A DNA stretch of 51,518 bases from Oscillibacter sp. (GTDB lineage Bacteria; Bacillota; Clostridia; Oscillospirales; Oscillospiraceae): assembly GCA_017937405.1 (NCBI GenBank), contig JAGBDS010000032.1, forward strand, positions 1 to 51,518, written 5' to 3'. Numbering within the stretch: the first letter of the stretch is position 1; each line of letters starts with the position of its first letter. Below the pieces are notes generated by a model. That model saw only the letters and a program-made list of their open reading frames with translations. It was not told the DNA's origin and did no database searches. Positions 32,120 through 39,677 of the stretch are shown piece after piece. The position numbers and the translations under genes were made by a program.

Positions 32120-32683
32120 ATGAACTGCACCTCAGGAAACGCCTACGAAATCGATATGTGCAGCAGTGCCATTCTCCCCGAACTGCTGCAATTCACGCTG
32201 CCGCTGATGTTCTCCAGCATTCTTCAGCTCCTGTTCAACGTGGCGGATATCATCTTGGCAGGCAACGCCGCCGCGTCCAATATCGAAACTTTGATCTATA
32301 CCTCCATGAACGCCTTTTACCAGGCCGACCTGTCCACGGTGATGGGCAACCTGGCGGTGTTCTTTGAAGAACCGCTGCTGTCCATCTACACCGACAGTCC
32401 TGCGGTGATCGCCGCCGGTATGAACCGCAGGACCATCATCTGCGCCACCTATGCCCTCTGCGGCATCAGTTACTCTGTCATGCCCATGCTGGTGTCTCTG
32501 GTTGGCGCTTGCGGCGTGCGCATTCTGACCGTAGCCCCATCTTCCAGGTTCCCGCGTTCCACACCATCCAGACGGTCTACTGGGCCTACCTGGTCTGTGA
32601 CCTTCCTGGCCTATCTGTGCTGTTTCCTGTGGGCCATGCGCCGCTTGAAACGGCATGATTCCGCCGAAAAAACCACGCTGTGA
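32120..32683 (+). pseudogene. Decayed MATE family efflux pump gene
   Basis: The reading frame is open but the protein is a patchwork. It keeps the MATE N-terminus (YEIDMC, ILPELLQFTLPLMFSSILQLLFNVADI) and then jumps to mid-protein pieces (GNAAASNIE, MNAFYQAD). Next come a later piece (PLLSIYTDSPAVIAAGM, ICATYALCGI joined to SYSVMPMLVSLVGACGVRI) and a frameshift where the family's IFQVPAFHTIQTVYWAYLV reads in another frame (32540-32600). Final residues return to the original frame. Normal length is about 450 residues. At least three internal deletions and a frameshift make it non-functional. Confidence 0.85.
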
Positions 32684-32704
32684 CGAACACAGCGTGGTTT
32701 TATT
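32667..32704 (+). terminator. Terminator after the MATE remnant
   Basis: AAACCACGCTGT pairs with ACAGCGTGGTTT around GACGAAC, with T and A runs on either side. It serves both strands. Confidence 0.9.
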
Positions 32705-33001
32705 TTACAGTCCCAGCTTCATTTTGATAGTCAATACCGCGCAGCCGCCCAGCAGCAGCGCCAGCGCCCCGGTGCCCCAGAGCAGGCTGTAACTCACCAG
32801 CTCCTTGTCCTTTTGCCGGCCCACAGCGGCGGCGAGAAAGGTCAGCACGGCGATGACACCGAAGGCGATGCAGATACCATCTGCCGCCAGCTCCCACCCC
32901 AGCGCCCGTGCTGCCAGATACAGCAGGAAGCCGATGCCGGAGAAGATCGCCCCTCCGTTGATCCGCCGGGTGGTCAGAGGTTCCTTTTTTCTCTCTTTCA
33001 T
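32705..33001 (-). CDS. Small membrane protein, 98 aa
   Basis: A Lys/Arg-rich start (MKERKKEPLTTRR) is followed by three hydrophobic segments (GAIFSGIGFLLYLAARALG, GICIAFGVIAVLTFLAAAVG, LLWGTGALALLLGGCAVLTI). The family is unknown. It is the last gene of the FtsW-PBP operon, 11 bases after the PBP stop, with GGAG seven bases before its ATG, so it may belong to the same wall-synthesis unit. Confidence 0.75.
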   Translation of the reverse strand: MKERKKEPLTTRRINGGAIFSGIGFLLYLAARALGWELAADGICIAFGVIAVLTFLAAAVGRQKDKELVSYSLLWGTGALALLLGGCAVLTIKMKLGL

Positions 33002-33012
33002 GTCACTTCTCC

Positions 33013-34380
33013 TCAGTATCCATTTACCATGATATTCAGCACCTTACCTGCCACAGTGCCGGCCACAGAGCTGCCGCCTCCGCCGTTTTCCACCAGGACC
33101 ACAAAGGCATAGGGTGCGTCCTCGTTCCGCAGGAATCCGGCGAACCAGGCGTGGGGCGTCTGCCCCTCCCCCACCTCGGCGGTGCCGGACTTGGCGCAGA
33201 TGTCCATGTTCGGGAACCGTTTGGTACCGTAGGTCTTTTCCACATTGTCCGCCATCATGTCCGCCAGCTTCGACGCCGTACCAGAGGAGATCAGCGTCCC
33301 AGTCTTTGTGGTCATATGGGGCAGAGACGGGATGCCCAGCGGGGAAACCGTCTTTTGGATGAGATAGGGCTTTGCGGCCTTGCCGCCATTCGCTACGGCT
33401 CCCATATAGACCATCAGGGCGCAGGGATTCACCTGGTCCTTATACTGCCCCACACCGGCCCAGCCCAGCTGCCCGGCGGTGACGGTGCTAAAATCAAAGG
33501 TGCCTTTGGCGGTGGGCAGGCCGTCGATGGAATAACTGTCCATCAGCCCCGCCTTTCCCGTGTACTTCTTCAGGGTATCGGCCCCCAACTCCTCCGCCAT
33601 CTGTGCAAACGCCACGTTGCAGCTGTTGGCAAACGCGTCACCGATGTGCTGCTCCCCGTGGGTGCCGGAGCAGATGATGGTCTCGTCCCCGATCTGGACG
33701 CTGCCCGTACAGGTCCAGGTGCGGTTTTCAATGTCCGGGAACTGCTCCAGCGCCGCTGTCAGTGTCACGGTCTTGTAGACGGAGCCGGGTGTGAATGTGG
33801 AGGACAAAAAGCGGTTCAGGTAGGCGCCCTTATAGTGGTCATTGGTCTCAATGTCTTTGGGAACGTTCAGCGGGTCATAGCTGGGTGCGGAGACCATACA
33901 CAAAATTTCCCCGGTCTTGTAGTTGTACACCGCCACCGTGCCCGCGTGGCCGTTCAGCGCCTGATAGGCCTCGTAATTGTACCGGGCGTCGATGGTGAGG
34001 TACAGCTCTGACCCCCGGTCCGCGCCGAAGGCGCCGTTCAGGAGGTCATAGCCCGTCAGCTTATCGGCAAAGGCATTCAACGCGCCGGTACCGATGCTGC
34101 CCTGCAGGTCGCCCACCGCGTGGAGCGTGGCCTTGCGGACGGTCTCATTTTTGTAATAGGTGCGCTTTCCATCCTCTCCCGCGGACAGTACGTCGCCATC
34201 CCGGTCCAGCACACTACCCACGACTAACCGCCCGCTGGTGTCATACAGGTGACGGTTAAAGGGTGAGGAGACCCAATCGCCGCTGTGGAGCAGGTACTTG
34301 ACCAGAAAAACGCCCAGTCCCGCCGCCAGCAGCAATGCCAGGATGCCGCAGACCACGGCGCGGCGTTCAATCTTCTTCAT
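33013..34380 (-). CDS. Class B penicillin-binding protein (transpeptidase)
   Basis: 455 residues. An N-terminal membrane anchor (CGILALLLAAGLGVFLVKYLL) is followed by a short dimerisation part and a transpeptidase domain. The catalytic triad motifs are S200-V-Y-K (FTPGSVYKT), SCN at 253-255 and KSGT at 397-400. It is shorter than FtsI, resembling PbpA of actinobacteria and the PBP paired with SEDS proteins in Oscillospiraceae. It overlaps the upstream FtsW-like gene by 14 bases. The pair is a glycosyltransferase plus transpeptidase for septal or side-wall peptidoglycan. Confidence 0.93.
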   Translation of the reverse strand: MKKIERRAVVCGILALLLAAGLGVFLVKYLLHSGDWVSSPFNRHLYDTSGRLVVGSVLDRDGDVLSAGEDGKRTYYKNETVRKATLHAVGDLQGSIGTGALNAFADKLTGYDLLNGAFGADRGSELYLTIDARYNYEAYQALNGHAGTVAVYNYKTGEILCMVSAPSYDPLNVPKDIETNDHYKGAYLNRFLSSTFTPGSVYKTVTLTAALEQFPDIENRTWTCTGSVQIGDETIICSGTHGEQHIGDAFANSCNVAFAQMAEELGADTLKKYTGKAGLMDSYSIDGLPTAKGTFDFSTVTAGQLGWAGVGQYKDQVNPCALMVYMGAVANGGKAAKPYLIQKTVSPLGIPSLPHMTTKTGTLISSGTASKLADMMADNVEKTYGTKRFPNMDICAKSGTAEVGEGQTPHAWFAGFLRNEDAPYAFVVLVENGGGGSSVAGTVAGKVLNIMVNGY

Positions 34381-36184
34381 GGCGCTCCTCCTTTTCCGTG
34401 AAAAGCTCCTCTACCGGCTCCGCCATCCGGCGGGCCGCCTCCGTCAGCTTCCGTCCCGGGCTCCGCTGAATGGCAAAGCTGGCGTTCTCCCGGGTGTCCG
34501 CGGCCTTCAAAAAGGCCAGCAGGCCCCAGGCGGACATCATGGCGGAGCCGCCGTTAGAGACAAAGGGGAAGGTCACACCAGTAAGGGGCAGCAGGTCCAC
34601 GGAGCCGAACACGTTCAGGCAGGTCTGGAATACCAATAAGGACCCCGCCGCGCAGGCAGCGATAATGTAATAGCTGGAACGCCCTACCCGGCAGGCCCGG
34701 ACAGCGAAGAACGCCAGGGTGATGATGCTCATCACCGCCAGCACGGCGATCAGCAGTCCCCACTCCTCGCACAGCATGCCGAACACCAGGTCGGTATCCG
34801 CAGCCGGGACCCGGTGGAGCCACCCCTTCCCCGCACCCATGCCCAGCAGGCCGCCGGAGGCGGCAGCGGACATGGTCCGGGTCTGCTGGTAGCCGGTGGT
34901 GGAGGCCGCCTCCCAGGCATGGCCCCAGGACGCGAAACGGCTGAGGATATAGGGCTTGAATTTCAGAATAATGCCCGCGCCGAACACCGCTCCGCCACAG
35001 ATCAGGGACAACGTCGCAAAATCCCCGGAACGGAGATAGGCAATGACCAGAAAAGTCACGAAGAAGATGGCGGCGGTGCCGAAGTCACTCATGAGGCCCA
35101 GACAGCCGATACACACGCCGGTCAGGGCGATGAACAGCGTGATATTCCGCTTATGGAACAGCCGCTCCAGCGTGGCGGAGCCGGCAAAGATGTAGCAGAT
35201 CTTGGCGATCTCCGAGGGCTGAAAAGACAGCGGGCCGATGGAGATCCAGTTGACGGCGCCGTATTTGGAATGGCCGATCAGCAGCGTGATGCCCAGCAGG
35301 CCGATGGCCCCTGCGGCCATAAGCCAGCGGGTCTTCCGCACCCGCTCCAGGTCCCGGAGGAACAGGCCCAGCACCAGAAACAGCACCAGCCCCAGGAGGA
35401 TGGCGCAGAACTGCTTGAACAGGCTCCCCGGCGCGCTGGAAGCCGTCACTGACAAGGACAATGTGGAGAGGAAAAAGGCGATGGTCTCCATCTCAAAGCC
35501 TACGCAGCGGGTACAGCGGAGGGCGGCGTAATACAGCCACATCACCACCGTCAGGCCAAGGAAGGACAGGGGCAATACCGGTGTGGCTTCCGCTCCGGCA
35601 GCGGCGATGAGCTGCACACAGGCCAGCACCTGGAACACCGTCAGCCACAAAAAGGAGGGCCACATGGCGGCGGGCCGCTCCGCCCGGCGCCGCTCCTCCA
35701 GCGCTTCCCGCTCCGCTACGGTCTGGGGCAGGAACACCAGCGGCACGCCGCCCAGAGTAATGGTATCCCCCAGTTCCACGGGGGCGGAGGCCTCCACACT
35801 CTGTCCGTTGACCTGCGTGCCACCCTTGGAGCCAAGGTCGTAGACCGTCCATGCCCCGTCCTCCCCCCGGCACAGCGCCGCGTGCTGGCGGGAGATACTG
35901 GGATAATTTAAAAACACGTCGCAGTTCTTTCCCCGGCCGATGATGTTCTCCCAGTGGGTCAGCAGGATGGGCGTGCCGTTGGGCAGGCTCAGCTGGCCCC
36001 ATGTCTCCGGCGTGTGGGGGATCTTCAGGAGGGAGCGCACCGCCCGGTACAGGATCAAAACCGCCAGAACCGGGAACAGAAAGCGTACAAACGCCGTATA
36101 CCATTCCACCGCCATTGGATAAGCCGCAAAAAAGGCTGTGACTGCATCCATAGCTGTTTGAACTCCTGTGATGAACGGTTCCAT
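34367..36184 (-). CDS. FHA domain fused to SEDS (FtsW/RodA) glycosyltransferase
   Basis: 605 residues from an ATG at 36184 with AAAGGAGG upstream. A first membrane helix (about 30-50) precedes an FHA domain (about 63-155: IIGRGKNCDV, SISRQHAALC, GGTQVNG), which normally binds phosphothreonine. From about 185 onward come roughly ten helices of a SEDS protein with the hallmarks FQPSEIAK, MSDFGTAAIFF and PLTGVTFPFVSNGGSAM. SEDS proteins polymerise glycan from lipid II. The FHA fusion suggests control by a Ser/Thr kinase. First gene of the operon with the PBP. Confidence 0.93.
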   Translation of the reverse strand: MEPFITGVQTAMDAVTAFFAAYPMAVEWYTAFVRFLFPVLAVLILYRAVRSLLKIPHTPETWGQLSLPNGTPILLTHWENIIGRGKNCDVFLNYPSISRQHAALCRGEDGAWTVYDLGSKGGTQVNGQSVEASAPVELGDTITLGGVPLVFLPQTVAEREALEERRRAERPAAMWPSFLWLTVFQVLACVQLIAAAGAEATPVLPLSFLGLTVVMWLYYAALRCTRCVGFEMETIAFFLSTLSLSVTASSAPGSLFKQFCAILLGLVLFLVLGLFLRDLERVRKTRWLMAAGAIGLLGITLLIGHSKYGAVNWISIGPLSFQPSEIAKICYIFAGSATLERLFHKRNITLFIALTGVCIGCLGLMSDFGTAAIFFVTFLVIAYLRSGDFATLSLICGGAVFGAGIILKFKPYILSRFASWGHAWEAASTTGYQQTRTMSAAASGGLLGMGAGKGWLHRVPAADTDLVFGMLCEEWGLLIAVLAVMSIITLAFFAVRACRVGRSSYYIIAACAAGSLLVFQTCLNVFGSVDLLPLTGVTFPFVSNGGSAMMSAWGLLAFLKAADTRENASFAIQRSPGRKLTEAARRMAEPVEELFTEKEERHEED

Positions 36185-36215
36185 GGCAGCCGCCTCCTTT
36201 CTTTCAAATATGAAA

Positions 36216-36244
36216 AGTATATCACTTTTTTCTTCCGGTGTACA
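36216..36244 (-). promoter_or_regulatory. FtsW-PBP operon promoter
   Basis: Minus strand TGTACA (36239-36244), 17-base spacer, TATACT (36216-36221). Confidence 0.7.
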
Positions 36245-36315
36245 GTCTCCGCCGGGCCTTTGAAATATCAGCGGGAAAAACACGGCGAAAACCCTTTCAA
36301 ATTTCTCTTTTTCTA

Positions 36316-36344
36316 TTGACCTTGCGCTAAAAATCCATTAAAAT
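36316..36344 (+). promoter_or_regulatory. Radical SAM gene promoter
   Basis: TTGACC (36316-36321), 17-base spacer, TAAAAT (36339-36344). Confidence 0.78.
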
Positions 36345-36417
36345 AATTTAGTGCGCATCGCAGACGGTGTTTTTAACACACCGCATGTATACCATATATT
36401 ACGAAAGGCCGATCAAC

Positions 36418-37302
36418 ATGAAACATCCCTACAAGACGCGGGAGGGCGGCGCAACGGTGACGATCTTCGTCCCCTACGACTGCAAGAACCACTGCCCTTT
36501 TTGTATCAACAAAGGTGAATACGCTGACCTGACGGGCTTCTCTATGGAAAAGATCTGCCAGAGCATCCGCCGTATGGACGCCATTACGCCCCGCTGTGAC
36601 TTTGTGTTTACCGGCGGTGAGCCATTTGCTGATATTGAAAAGCTCCAGATCATGCTGGACCAGATTCCCACCACCCACAAGGTCTACATCAACACTACCC
36701 TGCCGGTGTCCGAGCACCAGTCCGAGGACGATATCCTGGCATTTGCCGAGAAGAACAAGCACAAGATCACCTGCATCAACGTCTCCCGCCATATGCAGAA
36801 GTATGTGGTGGAGTCCAACGACAGCTTGCTGGCCCGCCTGCCGGTGCCCTTCCGGGTGAACTGCGTGCTGTACAAGGACTACCCCGCCAAGGACCTGGTG
36901 CCCTACATGGAACGGTTCCTGAAGCTCCCCGGCGCCTCCATCCAGTTCCGCTTTGATTACACCGCCACCACCCCCGAGAACCTCTATGACGAGGACAGCG
37001 ACAAGATCCTCCACGATTTGAAGCAGGTGGCCCGGTACACCGGTCTGGACGGCTGCCGGATGCGGTGCGGTTTCCATTTCGACTACAAGGGCATGGAGCT
37101 GACTTACCACAAGACCCTGCCCTACTCCACCATCGTGGAGACGGACCCCGCCGACGGCGTGACCTACGACATCCTCTACGACATCCTCATCAAGCAGAAC
37201 GGCGACATCCACTCCGACTGGACCGGCGTCCTGCTGGACGTGGATGCCTACGAAAAGGTCGTCTATGAGCCTTACGACCTGAAGTGGCTGGTCCGCGTAT
37301 AA
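36418..37302 (+). CDS. Radical SAM protein of unknown specificity
   Basis: 294 residues from the ATG at 36418. The Fe-S motif is CKNHCPFC (CX3CX2C, near residue 21), followed by a GEP-type glycine motif (FVFTGGEPFADIEKL) and INTTLPVSE. The C-terminus is not an obvious SPASM domain, having only two Cys in the middle (GCRMRCGF). The product looks like a metabolic radical SAM enzyme. No substrate or precursor peptide gene stands next to it. A terminator follows, then a ketopantoate reductase homologue. Confidence 0.9.
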   Translation: MKHPYKTREGGATVTIFVPYDCKNHCPFCINKGEYADLTGFSMEKICQSIRRMDAITPRCDFVFTGGEPFADIEKLQIMLDQIPTTHKVYINTTLPVSEHQSEDDILAFAEKNKHKITCINVSRHMQKYVVESNDSLLARLPVPFRVNCVLYKDYPAKDLVPYMERFLKLPGASIQFRFDYTATTPENLYDEDSDKILHDLKQVARYTGLDGCRMRCGFHFDYKGMELTYHKTLPYSTIVETDPADGVTYDILYDILIKQNGDIHSDWTGVLLDVDAYEKVVYEPYDLKWLVRV

Positions 37303-37312
37303 CAGAACCCAC

Positions 37313-37340
37313 GAAAAGCGGCGCATATGCGCCGCTTTTC
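37313..37340 (+). terminator. Terminator after the radical SAM gene
   Basis: GAAAAGCGGCGCA pairs with TGCGCCGCTTTTC around a minimal AT centre. It overlaps the approach to the next gene. Confidence 0.85.
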
Positions 37341-37360
37341 TGCCATAAGGAGGAATCTGC

Positions 37361-38278
37361 ATGAACGATATCAAGACCGCAGGCGTCATTGGCCTGGGCG
37401 CTTTGGGCACCCTGTACACCCACCTGTTGACCGAAGCTTTGGGCCGTGAGCATGTCCTGGTGCTGGCGGACAGCCGCCGGGTGGAGCGCTACCGCCGGGA
37501 GGGCGTGACCTTCAACGGAGAATTTCAGGATTTCAACTATACCGATGCCGCCGCTGTAACGGAGCCAGTGGACCTCCTCCTGTTCGCGGTCAAGTTCGGT
37601 GGGCTGGACATCGCCATTGAGACCTGCCGCCATCTGGTGGGGCCGGACACCACGCTGGTTTCCGTGCTCAACGGCATTTCCAGTGAGCAGGTGCTTGGCG
37701 CCGCCTTCTCCCCTGAGCAGGTGGTCTGGTGCGTGGCCCAGCGGATGTCCGCTCTGAAGGAGGGAAACCACGTTACCGTCTCTCCCTTTGGTGAGCTTGC
37801 CATAGGCGTGCCTGCCGGGCAGGATGACCGCCATTTGCGGCGGCTGACATCGTTCTTTGACCGTATCTCCTTTTCCTACGCCCTCCCCGATGATATTGCC
37901 ACCCATATGTGGAGCAAGCTGCTGTGCAACACCGGCTGCAACCAGGCCGCCATGCTATACCAGTGCGGCTACGGCGGCCTCCAGGTCCCCGGCGAGGCCC
38001 GGGACACCATGCTGGGCGCTATGCGGGAGGTTGTGACCGTGGCAAACGCCGAGGGCGTCCCCCTGTCGGAGAAGGACATCGACGGCTGGCTTGCCATCAT
38101 CGACAGTTTCCCTGCCGACGGAGAGCCCTCCATGCGGCAGGACGGCAAGGCTCACCGCAAAAGCGAGCTGGAGCTGTTCGCCGGGACCATCCGGTGTCTG
38201 GCCCAAAAGCACGGTATCGCCGTTCCAGTGAACGACCGCATTTACAGGGATGTACAAGCACAGGAATCTGCCTATTGA
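37361..38278 (+). CDS. Ketopantoate reductase family (PanE/ApbA) protein
   Basis: 305 residues. Rossmann NADPH motif GVIGLGALGTLYTHLL at the N-terminus, a helical C-terminal domain with MWSKLLCNTGCNQAAMLYQCGY and the conserved lysine and asparagine region, and PSMRQDGKAHRKSELELFAG near the end, where Ser-Glu matches the substrate site. Could make pantoate for CoA, but paralogues have other 2-oxo acid substrates. No panB or panC is near. AGGAGG precedes the ATG; a terminator follows. Confidence 0.88.
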   Translation: MNDIKTAGVIGLGALGTLYTHLLTEALGREHVLVLADSRRVERYRREGVTFNGEFQDFNYTDAAAVTEPVDLLLFAVKFGGLDIAIETCRHLVGPDTTLVSVLNGISSEQVLGAAFSPEQVVWCVAQRMSALKEGNHVTVSPFGELAIGVPAGQDDRHLRRLTSFFDRISFSYALPDDIATHMWSKLLCNTGCNQAAMLYQCGYGGLQVPGEARDTMLGAMREVVTVANAEGVPLSEKDIDGWLAIIDSFPADGEPSMRQDGKAHRKSELELFAGTIRCLAQKHGIAVPVNDRIYRDVQAQESAY

Positions 38279-38281
38279 TAC

Positions 38282-38311
38282 AAAAACGGAGCCTTTCGGC
38301 TCCGTTTTTTA
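38282..38311 (+). terminator. Bidirectional terminator
   Basis: AAAAACGGAGCC pairs with GGCTCCGTTTTT around TTTC. Between convergent genes. Confidence 0.92.
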
Positions 38312-38929
38312 TGCAACGATCAATTCCGTGCCCTCCGGAAGTACCTGGGACAACAGCATCTTCACACTGTCCGCCGCTTTCCTCCGTGCCTCCTCCAGCA
38401 GGCCCTTTGCCAGCGCTTTCTCTTCCATAACACGCTGCTGCTCTGCCTGAAAGTCCGTGAAATCCTCCACGGTAAAGGGGTTGAACAGGCTGGTCTTTTC
38501 ATCGAAGATCTGCACGCTGTCGGCGTCGATCTCGTGGGACAATATCTGCGCCTCCGGCAGCCGGACGCGGACCTGCTGCCCATCCACCGTCACCCGTGCC
38601 TGACTCAAGTCGATGCCCGCCTTGATGACGCCGTCATAGGTCAGAATAAATTTTTTCGTGGTAAACGGCACCTTCATACCATAAAAATCGTTACTGCTTT
38701 CAAACTGCCCCATATTCGTGTAGGCATAGCTGACACTGGCCAGCTCACTGATTTGGGACAGCTGGCCCTCCAGCACCACCGCCGAGATCTCCGGGGCTTT
38801 TTCCGATTTTCCCCCGGTGATCCGCCCCGCCAGGAAGCAGGCTGCCCCCACCGCCAGACATACCAGCACCAAAACGCCCGCCCGCCGCAGGGCCTTGACA
38901 GGATGCTTCCTCTCCGCTTCTTTCTGCAT
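38309..38929 (-). CDS. DUF4230 family membrane-anchored protein
   Basis: 206 residues: basic N-terminus, one membrane helix (AGVLVLVCLAVGAACFLAG), then an extracytoplasmic domain with KKFILTYDGVIKAGIDLSQARVTVDGQQVRVRLPEAQILSHEID typical of DUF4230, ending in an Ala/Glu-rich helix. No function is known. GGAGG precedes the ATG. Transcribed divergently from the GNAT gene. Confidence 0.85.
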   Translation of the reverse strand: MQKEAERKHPVKALRRAGVLVLVCLAVGAACFLAGRITGGKSEKAPEISAVVLEGQLSQISELASVSYAYTNMGQFESSNDFYGMKVPFTTKKFILTYDGVIKAGIDLSQARVTVDGQQVRVRLPEAQILSHEIDADSVQIFDEKTSLFNPFTVEDFTDFQAEQQRVMEEKALAKGLLEEARRKAADSVKMLLSQVLPEGTELIVA

Positions 38930-38956
38930 GTTTCTTCCTCCCCGGCTATTTTTTTC

Positions 38957-38985
38957 AGTTTAGCATACTTTTTCGTCCAGGTCAA
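38957..38985 (-). promoter_or_regulatory. DUF4230 gene promoter
   Basis: Minus strand TTGACC (38980-38985), 17-base spacer, TAAACT (38957-38962). Confidence 0.8.
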
Positions 38986-38993
38986 AACGCCTC

Positions 38994-39022
38994 TTGTCCT
39001 TTTTTCAGAGCTGTGCTACAAT
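38994..39022 (+). promoter_or_regulatory. GNAT gene promoter
   Basis: TTGTCC (38994-38999), 17-base spacer, TACAAT (39017-39022). It starts eight bases from the divergent promoter, so both could share control. Confidence 0.8.
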
Positions 39023-39049
39023 CTAAAAAACCTTCTGGGAGTGACACAC

Positions 39050-39634
39050 ATGACATCTGACATCCAACTCCGCATGGCCCAGGCCGGAGACGCCCCAGCC
39101 TTGCTGGAGATTTTCACCCCTTATGTTCTCCAGACAGCGGTAGCCTTCAACTACGAGCCGCCCACCCTGGAGGAATTCGGCGCCACCATGGCCGACCGTC
39201 TCCGCCGCTATCCTTATCTTGTGGCCCAGCTGGGCGGAAAGCTCATCGGCTACGCCTACGCCTCCCCTTTTAAACAGCGTGCGGCCTATGACTGGGCAGT
39301 GGAAACCTCCATCTATGTCAAGCAGGGCCAAACCGGTACCGGCTGCGGCCGCAGGCTTTACGAAGCCTTGGAGCGCATCCTCAAAGCCCAGCACATTCTA
39401 AGCATGTACGCCTGCATTGCCTACACCGACCAACCGGATGACCACCTAACCAACAATAGCCCGGAATTTCACGCCCACATGGGCTACGAACTGACGGCCA
39501 AATTCCCCAAATGCGGCTATAAGTTCAACAAGTGGTACGACATGATCTGGATGCACAAGGAGATCGGCCCCCACACGGATACGCCCCTTCCGGTCATTCC
39601 GGTGACGGAATTGGATGTGAACAGCCTGCTATAA
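39050..39634 (+). CDS. GNAT family N-acetyltransferase (Pat/Bar-like)
   Basis: 194 residues from the ATG at 39050. Fits the phosphinothricin acetyltransferase-like branch: IRMA-type start (IQLRMAQAGDAPALLEIFTPYV), VQLGGKLIGYAYASPFKQRAAYDWAVETSIYVKQGQTGTGCGRRLYEAL (acetyl-CoA loop QTGTGCG), and the end FHAHMGYELTAKFPKCGYKFNKWYDMIWM. Substrates in this branch include methionine derivatives and small amines. It stands alone with a promoter and terminator of its own. Confidence 0.9.
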   Translation: MTSDIQLRMAQAGDAPALLEIFTPYVLQTAVAFNYEPPTLEEFGATMADRLRRYPYLVAQLGGKLIGYAYASPFKQRAAYDWAVETSIYVKQGQTGTGCGRRLYEALERILKAQHILSMYACIAYTDQPDDHLTNNSPEFHAHMGYELTAKFPKCGYKFNKWYDMIWMHKEIGPHTDTPLPVIPVTELDVNSLL

Positions 39635-39668
39635 AAAACGGCACCTGCTTTCGCAGGCGCCGTTTTCG
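39634..39668 (+). terminator. Bidirectional terminator
   Basis: AAAACGGCACCTGC pairs with GCAGGCGCCGTTTT around TTTC. It separates the GNAT gene from the converging nfn operon. Confidence 0.92.
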
Positions 39669-39677
39669 TATGCCGAT

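Noticed and set aside
36367-36417. Upstream in-frame extension of the radical SAM gene
   Set aside because: The ATG at 36418 follows an AAAGG site and gives the family's usual short lead to the cysteine motif; the extension lies close to the promoter.
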